From: Pseudomonadota bacterium
GTDB lineage: Bacteria; Pseudomonadota; Gammaproteobacteria; Acidiferrobacterales; Acidiferrobacteraceae
Assembly: GCA_021785035.1 (NCBI GenBank)
Contig: JAJYGP010000025.1
Location: 220,351 to 284,350, forward strand
DNA length: 64,000 nt
Direction of reading: 5' to 3'
Part shown: in pieces, positions 17,903 through 27,137 of the stretch
How positions within the stretch are numbered: the first letter of the stretch is position 1
Layout of the letters: each line of letters starts with the position of its first letter
Position numbers and translations under genes: made by a program
The notes under the pieces: generated by a model
What the model saw: the letters and a program-made list of their open reading frames with translations, nothing else
What the model was told of the DNA's origin: nothing
Database searches by the model: none

Positions 17903-19231
17903 CTATAGGCGCCGCCTTCGCCACCAAGCCATTACCCCTCCGCCTAAAAACAGGAGGGGTAGGACCAACAGAAAGCCATACGCTATGACGTCTTCCTCGC
18001 CGCCTGTCAGCGCCAAGGTGAGATCGGGTGAGACGCGATTGGGAAGGTTTATGAAGGTATCGTCATGCGCAAGCCAATTGGCAAGGTTCATGGCAAGTGC
18101 CAAGTTGCCGCCTTCGCCGATAAAACTGTTAGAGGCGAAGTCGCTATCGCCGACGATCACAACCCGCTGCGTATGGGGGCCGCGCGCCCGTTCTAAGGCG
18201 AGGCCGAGGGTAAGCGAGCCTGGCACAACCCCCGGTGGGGGCTGGACTAGGCCTGCCAGCGGCCGACGCTGTTCCCAAGCTGTCCGATCGGTACGCAGGA
18301 TGGGGAGCGCTTTGATTCCCTTTACCGGAGTGACCATCAAGGCCGTGGCGGTCGGGAACACCGTGACCAAATGCATGCCCCGTACCGGCCCCACCGCGGG
18401 GTAGCGGTCGATCGCAATAAAGTCGGGATTGGTTCCGGTCAAGAGGCTTGAGGTTGGATCTACAACAAATCCGTGCCGGATCGTGACACCAAGGCCTCGT
18501 GCAAGCCCCGTCAAGCCCTCAGCATGATGGGGCTCAAGCAGCCATAGCAGTTCGCCCCCTTGGTGCACATAAGCCTTTAAGGTCGCGATTTCCCCGGCCA
18601 AAAATGGCGTGCGCGGATCGGCGATGACGAGCACCCCGGTTTTTGACGGAAGGGGTTGGGCGGACCCAAGATTAAAAGACGCGACCTGGAATCCGCGCGC
18701 CTTCAGCTGTTTGGCCCACAAGGACAGGCCCAATACGCCGGTATTTGTCTCTGTGCGCTCACCATTGCCGGTGAGGAAGGTGATGTGTCGCAGGCCGGTG
18801 CGCTCAAGCCGTGCCAGAAGATTGGTGATCCCGGTTTCAGTCGGGCTTAGCACTACGGCTGACCGCTTCCCGTAATGGATCTGGAGTTCGCCGTTGAAGG
18901 TGATCCCGGTGCGCCGGACGAGCGCCGGATGTTTGTCGGGGTTGATAAAAACGAGTCGTATGTGGCCGTCGACGCGCTGATATTTGGCGATCAAGGCCTG
19001 GATGTCGTGACGCAATGTGGGCCCGTGGGCAAAGGCGTCGATGGTGACAGGTCGCCGCAGGGCCTTGACGATGCCGACGCTCGGGGCTGTGAGGCTGTTG
19101 CGCCCGGTCGCGGTCCAGTCGGCCACGTAGCGATAGATGTGGGCGGCATACAGCACAAGGCCGGCCACAACGAGCCACAACACCAAGAAGCTTCCCTGGC
19201 TACCGAGTCTACTGAGTCGGTCTCCTTTCAT
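17903..19231 (-). CDS. GldG-like ABC-type auxiliary membrane protein
   Basis: ATG 19231 follows an AGGTG-like site one base after the permease stop and gives 442 residues (GTG 19240 is the alternative). The N-terminal helix (FLVLWLVVAGLVLYAAHIY) is followed by the GldG/intraflagellar-transport-like periplasmic domain (LTAPSVGIVKALRRPVTI, VFINPDKHP, FLTGNGERT, VVIVGDSDFASN). A C-terminal helix ends in WWRRRRL. It is homologous to the GldG component of gliding exporters but occurs widely in non-gliding bacteria. It couples with the permease and ATPase encoded just upstream. Confidence 0.85.
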   Translation of the reverse strand: MKGDRLSRLGSQGSFLVLWLVVAGLVLYAAHIYRYVADWTATGRNSLTAPSVGIVKALRRPVTIDAFAHGPTLRHDIQALIAKYQRVDGHIRLVFINPDKHPALVRRTGITFNGELQIHYGKRSAVVLSPTETGITNLLARLERTGLRHITFLTGNGERTETNTGVLGLSLWAKQLKARGFQVASFNLGSAQPLPSKTGVLVIADPRTPFLAGEIATLKAYVHQGGELLWLLEPHHAEGLTGLARGLGVTIRHGFVVDPTSSLLTGTNPDFIAIDRYPAVGPVRGMHLVTVFPTATALMVTPVKGIKALPILRTDRTAWEQRRPLAGLVQPPPGVVPGSLTLGLALERARGPHTQRVVIVGDSDFASNSFIGEGGNLALAMNLANWLAHDDTFINLPNRVSPDLTLALTGGEEDVIAYGFLLVLPLLFLGGGVMAWWRRRRL

Positions 19232-19232
19232 G

Positions 19233-19985
19233 TTAGGCACCTAGCCGCTCCGCGTCGAGCCTTCGGATACTAAATAGCAGGCAGGTCACCGACAGCACGA
19301 CGTAATAGGCCACGTTGGATGTGTTAAAAAGCCCGCGCAGAAATGGCTCGTAATGATTGACGATCGACAAATACGCCACGATCTGACCGCCGTCGCCCCG
19401 CCCATGACCTGCGTAGTCGATGATCCAGAGCAGAAACAGTATACCAAGGGTCCCCATCGCGGCGACCGCCGGATATTTGGTAAGTGTCGATACTAGCAGC
19501 CCTATGGCCGCTAAAGTTGCAGACAACAGCGAAAGTCCGAGGACGCCACACAAGAACATCCCCCAATCGATATGACCACCCATGAGGAGAGACAAGGGCA
19601 TGGCGAGACTGAGGGCCACGATGAGAAAGAAAAACATCAGGATTCCAAGATACTTGCCCAGCACAATCTCGGTCATCGAAAGCGGTGCCGAATAGAGAAG
19701 TGTGAGGGTCTTGTTGTGGCGCTCGTCGGCGACCAATCGCATGGTGGCAAGCGGCGTAATGAAGAGCAGAAAAACCCCGGCGTTACCCAGCAAGGGCGCT
19801 ACCACCAGGGTCGTAAGCCCCGGAGGATTGGGGAGGGTCACGAGACGTGCTTGTATCATCAAAAACAGGTTGACGTGGCCCAGGAAAAGGCGCGCCAGGA
19901 TGATTTGGATGATGCCGAGAATGACAAAGGCCAGCGGCGATAGGAACAGGCTGCGAAATTCTCGCCAGGCTATGGTTCGGATCAT
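19233..19985 (-). CDS. ABC-2 type permease, GldF-like
   Basis: A protein of 250 residues with six predicted membrane segments (LAFVILGIIQIILARLFL, GNAGVFLLFITPLATM, ILMFFFLIVALSLAMPLSLL, GVLGLSLLSATLAAIGLL, AAMGTLGILFLLWII, VAYYVVLSVTCLLFSI). The motif RLVADERHNKTLTLLYSAPLS is the conserved coupling region of ABC-2 permeases. It overlaps the ATP-binding subunit by four bases and forms its translocation partner. Confidence 0.88.
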   Translation of the reverse strand: MIRTIAWREFRSLFLSPLAFVILGIIQIILARLFLGHVNLFLMIQARLVTLPNPPGLTTLVVAPLLGNAGVFLLFITPLATMRLVADERHNKTLTLLYSAPLSMTEIVLGKYLGILMFFFLIVALSLAMPLSLLMGGHIDWGMFLCGVLGLSLLSATLAAIGLLVSTLTKYPAVAAMGTLGILFLLWIIDYAGHGRGDGGQIVAYLSIVNHYEPFLRGLFNTSNVAYYVVLSVTCLLFSIRRLDAERLGA

Positions 19986-20923
19986 GAGGTGGGTTCGCCT
20001 TCGCCGGTGAGCTCAACAAAAATGTTTTCGAGCGACGAGTGCTCTGGGTTGATCTCACAGAGCCCCCATCCTTGCTCCATGGAGAGCTTTACGAGGGCAT
20101 CCGTCGGATCGGTGTCGGGTTCGTGCAAAAGCCGCACCCGGTTTTCCTCGACGACCGTGACCCCGCGCACGCCTGGAACACCCGAGATCAACGCTATGTC
20201 GGGGCTGCGACGAAACGCGGCAATCAAGGCTTGCGATTGGACCCGGCGCATAAGGTCATGGATGCTCTCGTTGAGCAGCAGCCGACCTTTGTTGATGATC
20301 TGGACGCGGTCGCAGCTCGCCTGGACCTCCGACAGGATGTGTGTCGAAAGGATAACCGCGTGGTTTTGTCCGAGTTCGCGGATCAGGCTGCGCACCTCGC
20401 GAATCTGTATGGGGTCTAGGCCGACCGTGGGCTCGTCTAGGATAATCACGGGTGGCTCATGGATGATCGCTTGCGCGAGCCCGACGCGTTGTTGGTAACC
20501 CTTGGAGAGGTTGGCGGTCACGCGGCCGCCGACTTCGCTCAGGCCGCAACGACCCTTGGCCCGTTCGCGTGCTATGCGGCGCTGGCGGCGCGGAATGCGG
20601 TGGAGTGCGGCGCAATAGTCGAGGTATTCGTCGACCGTCAGTTCCCGGTATAGCGGCGGGTGCTCGGGTAGGTAGCCAAGGGCCGCCTTGGCGGCTTGGG
20701 GCTCGGTCCGCATGTTGTGACCGGCGATCAAGACGCGGCCGGATGAGGGCGCGATATTGCCGCTCAGCATATGCATGGTCGTAGTCTTGCCGGCGCCGTT
20801 GGGGCCCAGAAACCCCAGCACCTCGCCGCGCCGGATCATAAAGCTGACGTCCGCCACGGCAGCGGTTTTTCCGTAGAAACGGGTAATGGTTTCGGTTTCG
20901 ACGAGGACCTCAGAATAGGTCAT
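19982..20923 (-). CDS. ABC transporter ATP-binding protein, GldA-like
   Basis: Start chosen at ATG 20923 (MTYSEVLVETETITRFYG; 313 residues), because the extra 41 residues of the track start (21046) do not look like a nucleotide-binding domain. Walker A is GPNGAGKTTTMHML, the signature is LSKGYQQRV, Walker B is VIILDEPTVGLD, and the switch is LSTHIL. The C-terminal segment after LLLNESIHDLMRR is the extra domain common in exporters of this group. It is the first gene of the ABC/GldG/DUF4340/mutM run. No close SD is visible before ATG 20923, so the start is uncertain. Confidence 0.88.
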   Translation of the reverse strand: MTYSEVLVETETITRFYGKTAAVADVSFMIRRGEVLGFLGPNGAGKTTTMHMLSGNIAPSSGRVLIAGHNMRTEPQAAKAALGYLPEHPPLYRELTVDEYLDYCAALHRIPRRQRRIARERAKGRCGLSEVGGRVTANLSKGYQQRVGLAQAIIHEPPVIILDEPTVGLDPIQIREVRSLIRELGQNHAVILSTHILSEVQASCDRVQIINKGRLLLNESIHDLMRRVQSQALIAAFRRSPDIALISGVPGVRGVTVVEENRVRLLHEPDTDPTDALVKLSMEQGWGLCEINPEHSSLENIFVELTGEGEPTS

Positions 20924-22067
20924 ACTGCGGGCGTACCGGTCCTGATCTTCATAGCGGGCATTAAAGGCCGGGTCCGACTTTTTGTCAACGCACAGATCCG
21001 AGACCGTCGATTTCGCGGGTTCATGAGCGTGCTCGGGGAGGGACACTGCTCGGGTCGCTACTCCGCATAATGTTCGGCTCTTAGGCGATGCGGCAATACG
21101 CCGCTGTTAAACCGACCGGATGAATAGCGGCGATTACATAGACCTCTGGCAGGCTCGCGACGGGCCAAGCTGGCGCTTCGACCGGGTGCCCTGACTGAAC
21201 TCATGGCCGAGGCCAGTCGCGCCCGGGGTCTGCTCATGGGCCGTATGCCCATGAGGGCAGGGCGCTGCGTGGTCAGACGAGTTTGGCTGTGCTTACCAAA
21301 GACGTGCATTTGTGGTTTGTGACCGTGCACCCGTGCGATGACGGCGACGGTCGTTGCCATCGGGGTTTGCTGTTGACGTGAGCTGATGGCGGCCCGCAGC
21401 GCTTCTCCTAGGTCAGTGGGCCGCCATAGTCACGTGTTCACCAGACACGGCATGGCGCGATATCAACGATCTCCAAAAGCGCGACCTCGACCGAACGCTG
21501 CTGCGGGCCGGCGCAGTACCCGCTATGAACTGAACAACCCGCCACAGTAGCCTGGCCTTGTAAACGACCGCCAAGATCCGCGCCTTGCGGTTCGAGAAGA
21601 CACAAGAGGTCTGAAGGGCGTCATACGCACCCACGAGCTCCAGCAGGTTATTGGCCGCTTTCGTTTCATGATCCTGCTTCATGCGCGGCGCCCACCGTGC
21701 TTGCGCTCGCGTTACGCGGTCATCGCCGATTGGCGGGCGGCCAGGGCGTACCGCCCCTCCCTTCCTTCTCGATCTCGCCCACTTTGCGGGACAGGGCCGT
21801 CTCATCATGGACTCAATGGATGTCGTCTGACCGCCGATTCTCGCGGCGACGAGCATCAATGCCTTCCCTGTGGGCTGACGAGTCTCGAGCGGACACGGCT
21901 TGCCCGCAATGCTCGATATGCGGCACAGGATGATGGAAGCCCGTCATGAGCTGAGCGCGCACCTAAGTCAGGAGTGACATCGGTTTACATTCAAAACGAC
22001 TAGCGATCACCACCGCTCTTTCGCAAAGCGCGGCTTTTAGCGACAATGGTCGCCTCTTGTCCTTAGG
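20924..22067. other. Long intergenic region, no recognisable gene
   Basis: About 1.1 kb between the divergent ATPase gene and the AscD-like gene. Several ORFs of 60-150 codons occur on both strands (for example 21413-21859 minus and 21058-21360 minus), but their translations show no motif I recognise, they overlap each other and have an arginine-rich composition typical of out-of-frame reading in GC-rich DNA. It may be a decayed gene. The promoters for both flanking genes must lie at its ends. Confidence 0.6.
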
Positions 22068-23090
22068 GTGCGGCCTTTGAAAGTACGGATCGAGCCAAGC
22101 GGCCACGAGTTTGAGGCCAATCCGGGGGAGACCCTTCTTGAGGCGGCTTTACGGGAGGGTTTTCACCTGCCGTACAGTTGCCGTAACGGGGCCTGTGGTA
22201 CCTGTAAGGGTCGGGTCGTTTCGGGCTTGATCGACCATAAGGCCTATGAGCCGAAGGCCTTGAGCGCCGCGGATCGAGCCGCTGGCAAGGCACTCTTTTG
22301 TCGCGCGGTCCCGATGGAGCCCGTGGTCATCGAGGCCCGCGAGATCGGAGTGGCGAAGGATATCATCATCAAGACCCTCCCTTGCCGAGTGGCGCGCCTC
22401 GAAAAGTTGGCGCCGGACGTCATGCGGCTTTTGCTGAAGCTTCCGCAAAATGAGCGACTCCAGTTCCTGGCTGGGCAATACATAGATATCCTTTTGAAGG
22501 ATGGCCGCCGCCGAGGGTTTTCCTTGGCCAATGCCCCGAGCGACGACGAGTTTTTGGAGCTGCATGTGCGCCACGTCCCAGGCGGGCTTTTTTCCGGTCA
22601 TGTCTTTGAGGCGATGAAGGAGCGGGCGCTCTTGCGTTTCGAGGGGCCGCTCGGGACGTTTTTTCTGCGCGAGGACTCGACTGCGCCCGTGATTCTCATG
22701 GCCGGTGGTACCGGGTTTGCGCCCATGAAGGCGATCCTCGAGCAGGCGTTCCATGGCGAATCCCAGCGGCCCTTACATCTCTATTGGGGGGCGCGCACGC
22801 GTCAGGATTTATATCTTCACGATCTCGCCCTCGCATGGGCCCGGCGTCATCCGCATTTTCTCTACACCCCAGTCCTATCCCAGGCTTCGGCCTCGGACGA
22901 ATGGGCGGGCCGCACGGGCTATGTGCACGAGGCCGTGGCCTCGGACGTCCGGGATCTTTCGGCTTACGAGGTGTATGCGAGCGGCCCGCCGCAGATGATC
23001 GAGGCCGCCCGAGACCTGTTCCCAAGGCAAGGCCTGCGTGAAGAGTCTTTTTATTATGACGCCTTCAACTACGCCAAGGATCCTGAATAG
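22068..23090 (+). CDS. AscD-like 2Fe-2S/flavin NAD(P)H reductase
   Basis: A protein of 340 residues. The N-terminal plant-type [2Fe-2S] domain has the CRNGACGTCK motif plus a distal Cys (ALFCRAV); then an FAD domain (RRGFSLANAPS in the place of RxYS) and an NAD domain (ILMAGGTGFAPM, YWGARTRQDLYL, YASGPPQM). This is the CDP-6-deoxy-L-threo-D-glycero-4-hexulose-3-dehydrase reductase-like family, often encoded near ubiD or other flavoprotein partners. GTG 22068 and TTG 22077 are both possible starts; AGGG lies at better spacing for TTG. Confidence 0.82.
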   Translation: MRPLKVRIEPSGHEFEANPGETLLEAALREGFHLPYSCRNGACGTCKGRVVSGLIDHKAYEPKALSAADRAAGKALFCRAVPMEPVVIEAREIGVAKDIIIKTLPCRVARLEKLAPDVMRLLLKLPQNERLQFLAGQYIDILLKDGRRRGFSLANAPSDDEFLELHVRHVPGGLFSGHVFEAMKERALLRFEGPLGTFFLREDSTAPVILMAGGTGFAPMKAILEQAFHGESQRPLHLYWGARTRQDLYLHDLALAWARRHPHFLYTPVLSQASASDEWAGRTGYVHEAVASDVRDLSAYEVYASGPPQMIEAARDLFPRQGLREESFYYDAFNYAKDPE

Positions 23091-23093
23091 TCG

Positions 23094-24011
23094 ATGAGCG
23101 ACGCCCACGGTCATGATCACCACGTAGGCGCCGAAGGCCGGGGCCTATGGGTGTCTCTGGGCCTGACTTTGTTGTTCGCGCTGATCGAGGCCGGGGCGGG
23201 ATTCTTCGCCCATTCCCTGGCACTCTTGAGCGACGCCGGCCATATGTTTTCGGATACCTTGGCCTTGGCGCTTTCCCTCTTTGCGGCCTGGATGGCGAGA
23301 CGGCCTCCGTCGGCGCGTCACTCCTATGGTCTTGTCCGCAGCGAAATCATCGCCGCGTTTGTGAATGGCCTCGTTTTGCTTGCCGTGGTGACGGCCATCG
23401 TGGTCGCGGCCATCGAACGTCTTCAACACCCCGAGCCGGTGGCAGGCGGTACGGTGATGATCGTGGCGGCTTTGGGGATCGTTATGAACGGAGCGGTAGT
23501 CTACGCCTTGAGCCAGGAGCAGCGGACCCTCAATACCCGAAGCGCGATTCTGCATGTCTTGGGCGATCTCCTCGGATCGGGGGCGGCCGTGATCGCAGGC
23601 GCCGTCATCTTCTTTACCGGATGGTTGCCCATCGACCCCATTCTCTCGCTGGTGATCTGCGGTTTGATCCTGTACTCGACGATTCAGCTTTTGCGTGAGA
23701 CGCTCAATGTGTTGATGGAAGGGGTTCCGAAGCATCTCGATTTGCGTGCTGTCGGACGCGCGCTAGCCGAGGTTTCCGGCGTGATTGCGGTGCACGACCT
23801 GCATATCTGGGCGGTATCGTCCGGCACGCTCGCGCTCTCGGCCCATATCGTGGTCGACGATATCGCCCACTGGAACGCCCTGCTGGAGGCCCTACAAGGG
23901 CTTTTGCGCGAGCGCTTCGATATCGACCATGTCACCTTGCAGCCGGAGTTGTGGGATGTGTCGGCGGCTCGTGGCCGACCGGTCATCCTCATCCACCAGC
24001 GCGGCGCGTAA
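23094..24011 (+). CDS. Cation diffusion facilitator, ZitB/CzcD type
   Basis: A protein of 305 residues exporting divalent cations, probably Zn2+, in exchange for protons. The start is His-rich (HGHDHH). Six membrane helices carry the two metal-site motifs HMFSD (in LSDAGHMFSDTLA) and HVLGD (in AILHVLGDLLGSG). The HxxxD pair in both TM2 and TM5 is the pattern of zinc-selective members. The cytoplasmic domain ends around HVTLQPELW. Begins three bases after the reductase stop. Confidence 0.92.
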   Translation: MSDAHGHDHHVGAEGRGLWVSLGLTLLFALIEAGAGFFAHSLALLSDAGHMFSDTLALALSLFAAWMARRPPSARHSYGLVRSEIIAAFVNGLVLLAVVTAIVVAAIERLQHPEPVAGGTVMIVAALGIVMNGAVVYALSQEQRTLNTRSAILHVLGDLLGSGAAVIAGAVIFFTGWLPIDPILSLVICGLILYSTIQLLRETLNVLMEGVPKHLDLRAVGRALAEVSGVIAVHDLHIWAVSSGTLALSAHIVVDDIAHWNALLEALQGLLRERFDIDHVTLQPELWDVSAARGRPVILIHQRGA

Positions 24012-24032
24012 AGGTCCCAAGGCGGGCGGTCG

Positions 24033-24052
24033 CCCCTCGACCACGCGAGGGG
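24033..24052. terminator. Candidate bidirectional hairpin between CDF gene and hemY
   Basis: CCCCTCG, loop ACCACG, CGAGGGG forms a perfect seven-base-pair stem in the 98-base convergent gap. There is no U-run directly after it on either strand. A second inverted repeat, CCGTTTT (24092-24098) with AAAACGG (24112-24118), overlaps the hemY stop and would give a U-run for either direction. Confidence 0.4.
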
Positions 24053-24109
24053 ACCCAAGGATGCGCACTATCCGAGGTTTAGCCCCCCTACCCGTTTTGT
24101 GAGTCGCCT

Positions 24110-25327
24110 CTAAAACGGCAAGAGCGCGGTATCGGGGCGGTGGTCGTTGCGGTTTTTCTGGTACTCTAATCCGCGCCGGTAGTATTCACGGGCCCGCTCC
24201 TCGTCTCCTAAGCGCTCCATCGTCTGGGCCAATTCCGCATAGGTATCGCTGGTCGGGTTTTGGCGCGCGCAACGCTCGGCGTATTCGCGGGCCTTGCCGG
24301 GGAGATTGGCCCCGAGCGCTAACTTGGTAAGGCACAGGAGCAGACTGCCGTTTTCCGGGGAGGTTTTGAGCCAAGTCTCGGCCTGCGAAAGCAGGCGTAG
24401 CGAGTCTGGCCCTTGGGGCAGCTCGCTGTAGGCCGAAAAGAGGTCCTCGGCCGGCTGGTGACGTAAGGCGGCCACTAAAAGCTGTTCGGCCTCGACGGCC
24501 GCGCCACGGCGGATGAGGCTGCGGGCGTAGACCGCAACCAGTGCGGGGTGTTGACGGCGGTTTTTGGGAACGGCATGCCAGGCGCTCTCGGCATCGTTTT
24601 CCGGATGGGTTGTCGCGAGCATAAGCAACTGGCGATGGGCTTCAAGCTCGAGTTCGTCGATCGCGGCGGCGTCCATGGCCTTATAGCGGCGCAATTCCGG
24701 TGCGAGATGGGCGACTACGGTCCAGTCACGCAAGCCCCGCGCCCTTTGGGTCAGGAAACGCAACACGGTGCGGTTGCCGGGGTGGGCGATCCTTAACGCG
24801 CTTAAGGTGGCAAGGCTCCGCTCGTATTCCCGGGTTGCCTCGAAGAGGTGGGCTTGCAGGAGCCCCGTGGCGAGTGTCAAGCCGGGTGCGGCTTGGGCCA
24901 CGGTCAGGTACTCGTCCCGGCGCTCGTACTGACCTTGTCCTTGCGCGGCGCAGGCCGCGGCGAGGTAATGGATGCCCGGCACATCCTCCGCCTTGAGGTC
25001 GCTGACAAGGTCGCGTTCGGCGCCGGCATGGTCGCCCTCGAGAAGCTTGGTTAAGCCCGTATGTAGGGCCTGTTGAAGATGACGGATCCGGCGGTCGAGA
25101 CGCCAGCGGCCGACATCGCGTGGGATATGCAAAAGCCGCCACACGACGTGCAAGGCAAAATAGAGGAACCCGACGGTCGCCAACAAGAGCAGCACAAAGA
25201 GCGTGAGCGGCATTTCAAGGCTCCACGGGCTGCGCTCGATAAGCACGTAGCCTGGGTTGTGGAGGGCCGCGAGCGTCAGTACGACCGTAAGGAACAGCAG
25301 GATGAGGATTGTGGAAAGCGTCTTCAT
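24110..25327 (-). CDS. hemY: HemY protein, TPR-containing heme-biosynthesis-associated
   Basis: ATG 25327 overlaps the hemX stop (ATGA) and gives 405 residues starting MKTLSTILILLFL; the longer track start is inside hemX. Two N-terminal membrane helices (TILILLFLTVVLTLAAL, LTLFVLLLLATVGFLYFAL) precede a tetratricopeptide-rich domain that ends in ERLGDEERAREYYRRGLEY. It is conserved behind hemC-hemD-hemX in gammaproteobacteria. The exact function is unknown; it is not the protoporphyrinogen oxidase also called HemY. Confidence 0.92.
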   Translation of the reverse strand: MKTLSTILILLFLTVVLTLAALHNPGYVLIERSPWSLEMPLTLFVLLLLATVGFLYFALHVVWRLLHIPRDVGRWRLDRRIRHLQQALHTGLTKLLEGDHAGAERDLVSDLKAEDVPGIHYLAAACAAQGQGQYERRDEYLTVAQAAPGLTLATGLLQAHLFEATREYERSLATLSALRIAHPGNRTVLRFLTQRARGLRDWTVVAHLAPELRRYKAMDAAAIDELELEAHRQLLMLATTHPENDAESAWHAVPKNRRQHPALVAVYARSLIRRGAAVEAEQLLVAALRHQPAEDLFSAYSELPQGPDSLRLLSQAETWLKTSPENGSLLLCLTKLALGANLPGKAREYAERCARQNPTSDTYAELAQTMERLGDEERAREYYRRGLEYQKNRNDHRPDTALLPF

Positions 25328-26328
25328 GAGGTCTTCTGCGCCAATTGCCGTAAAAGATGCAAAGACCTCGAGATATCCGGCCACGCCAGGGTCGTGGCGC
25401 GGGTTTGCAGGGTCTGCAGTTTCGCGCCGACCGCCCGCACGCCCGGGGCGTCCTTATCGAAGTAGCGATTGATCCAGCGCTGGGCCGTCAGCAGGTTGGC
25501 GCGCATGACGGCGGTGTGGTGTTCTAGAAGCGCCAATTCCGCGGCATACAGCCGCAGTTGCAGGTTCTGGCGCAGGTAGTAGGCGCGTTTGGGCGCTAGC
25601 AGGGCCGGTTGCCGAATGATCTGCTTGTGGAACTGTATAAGGCTCGTAAAGTCGCGCCACAGGCCATGGGCAAGACGCCGCCAGAAGGGCAGTTTGACGG
25701 CGCGCACGGGGGCTTTCGGGGGGTGGGCCCGAAAGTCGGCGGGTACGGCAAGTGGCAACGTCGGGACCGCGCGCGCCAGCGCCACGAGCTCCAAGGCCAT
25801 GGTCGAGATGTGTTGCTTATCCGCGGCCCGCAGCCTAAGGATCTCTTGAACGATGGCCAAGCGCACTGGAAGCAGGCGCGGGCTATTTTGGCGGCGGATC
25901 TCGCGTTCAGCTTGATGCAGCGCCAGAAGCGCCAGCGGCACGTTGTGTTCGAAGCGCAGCTGGTCGTTTGCGATCAAAAGCAAGTCTTGGGCGGCACGTA
26001 GCCGCCAGCGCCGCTGTGCGCCGCGCCCCCCGTGGACTGCTTTCACGTGGCGCGCCAGCGCCTTTATAGCCTGTTGAGTCTGGAGATCGGTCCGGTTTAA
26101 GCCAGCCACGGAGAGGCTTAAGGCGTTTATCGCCTGGTTTTGGGATTGCAGTCTTTGACCGACATTGAGACCCAGAATATGGGCTTGGTAGGACAAAGCG
26201 TACCAAAGGTATCCAAGGCCCATGAGCGCTACCAGCGACAACAGGAGGGCGAGTCCACCCGCGACCGAACGCGTGCGGTGTGGCAAAGGGGCAATCGGTA
26301 CGGCCTGGTTAGTGTGAGTGTCGACCAT
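25324..26328 (-). CDS. hemX: HemX-like membrane protein
   Basis: A protein of 334 residues: a short cytoplasmic N-terminus, one transmembrane helix (GGLALLLSLVALMGLGYLWYAL), then a helical periplasmic domain with the HemX pattern (RWRLRAAQDLLLIANDQLRFEHNVPLALLALHQAE; LLAPKRAYYLRQNLQLRLYAAELALLEH). The family is annotated as uroporphyrinogen-III C-methyltransferase-like, but no SAM-binding motif is visible here. Third gene of hemC-hemD-hemX-hemY. Confidence 0.9.
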   Translation of the reverse strand: MVDTHTNQAVPIAPLPHRTRSVAGGLALLLSLVALMGLGYLWYALSYQAHILGLNVGQRLQSQNQAINALSLSVAGLNRTDLQTQQAIKALARHVKAVHGGRGAQRRWRLRAAQDLLLIANDQLRFEHNVPLALLALHQAEREIRRQNSPRLLPVRLAIVQEILRLRAADKQHISTMALELVALARAVPTLPLAVPADFRAHPPKAPVRAVKLPFWRRLAHGLWRDFTSLIQFHKQIIRQPALLAPKRAYYLRQNLQLRLYAAELALLEHHTAVMRANLLTAQRWINRYFDKDAPGVRAVGAKLQTLQTRATTLAWPDISRSLHLLRQLAQKTS

Positions 26329-26354
26329 CTGGGTAACCTTTTCTCATGACAGAA

Positions 26355-27137
26355 TTATAGGGGGCTTTTCGTACGCCATGTCAGTAGTGCCGCCACCAGC
26401 GCCTCATCGTCAGCCCCCTCTGCTACGATGATAGGCCCTTCGAGCCCCAAGGCTAGACAAGCGTCCTTTAAGCGCACACTTACAACGATGAGCGTGGTCT
26501 TGGTGAGCCACCGCTGGCCGACCTGTCCTAGTACGTCATACAGGTGGTGCAGGCCTTCGACGCTTGTGAGCGTGATGGCATCTAGGCCTTGGCGGGCCCA
26601 TTGGCGCAGCAGCATCGAGACGTCGGCCGTGGGAGCCCCGCGGCGGTAACACTCCGCGTATTGGACATGGGCCCCGCGCGCCTCTAGTGTGTCGCCTAAT
26701 AGCTCCCGCCCCCCTTCTCCTCGGAAGATAATAAACTGAAGCCCGGCCACATTCTGCATGGGGTCAAGAGAGAGTAGTGATTCACTATCGAAACGGCCAG
26801 TCGGCACCAGGACATCGGTGAAGCCGAGCCGTTTCAATTCCCGCGCGCTGCCACGTCCGATACCGGCGATTCTAACCCCGGGGGGCCAATCGAGGTTCAT
26901 GCTACGGAGCATATTCAGGGCTCGGGACACGGCGTTTGGGCTGATAAAAACCGCCCAATCATAGTGCGCAAGCCGCCCCATCAAAGACTTGAGGGCCGTG
27001 GTGTCGCGCGGCTCAAGGATCTCGATCGCGGCGAAATGGATAGGAGTTGCACCGAGTGCCGTGAGCTTATCCATCAGCCCCTGTGCCTGGCCTTGTGGCC
27101 GCGTGACCAGGATCTTGAGCCCGGCAAGCGGCGTCAC
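26355..27137 (-). CDS. hemD: Uroporphyrinogen-III synthase HemD
   Basis: A protein of 260 residues that closes and inverts ring D of hydroxymethylbilane. Family features: ILVTRPQGQAQGLMDKL at the N-terminus, WAVFISPNAVSRAL, GIGRGSAREL, LQFIIFRGEGGRELLGDTL, and DAITLTSVEGLHHL. Sequence conservation in this family is low, but the operon position directly after hemC, with a four-base overlap, makes the assignment firm. Confidence 0.95.
   Translation of the reverse strand: MTPLAGLKILVTRPQGQAQGLMDKLTALGATPIHFAAIEILEPRDTTALKSLMGRLAHYDWAVFISPNAVSRALNMLRSMNLDWPPGVRIAGIGRGSARELKRLGFTDVLVPTGRFDSESLLSLDPMQNVAGLQFIIFRGEGGRELLGDTLEARGAHVQYAECYRRGAPTADVSMLLRQWARQGLDAITLTSVEGLHHLYDVLGQVGQRWLTKTTLIVVSVRLKDACLALGLEGPIIVAEGADDEALVAALLTWRTKSPL

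Noticed and set aside
21413-21859. 148-codon minus-strand ORF in the intergenic region
   Set aside because: No recognisable motif, overlaps other ORFs on both strands and has the Arg/Ala/Ser-rich look of a shadow frame.
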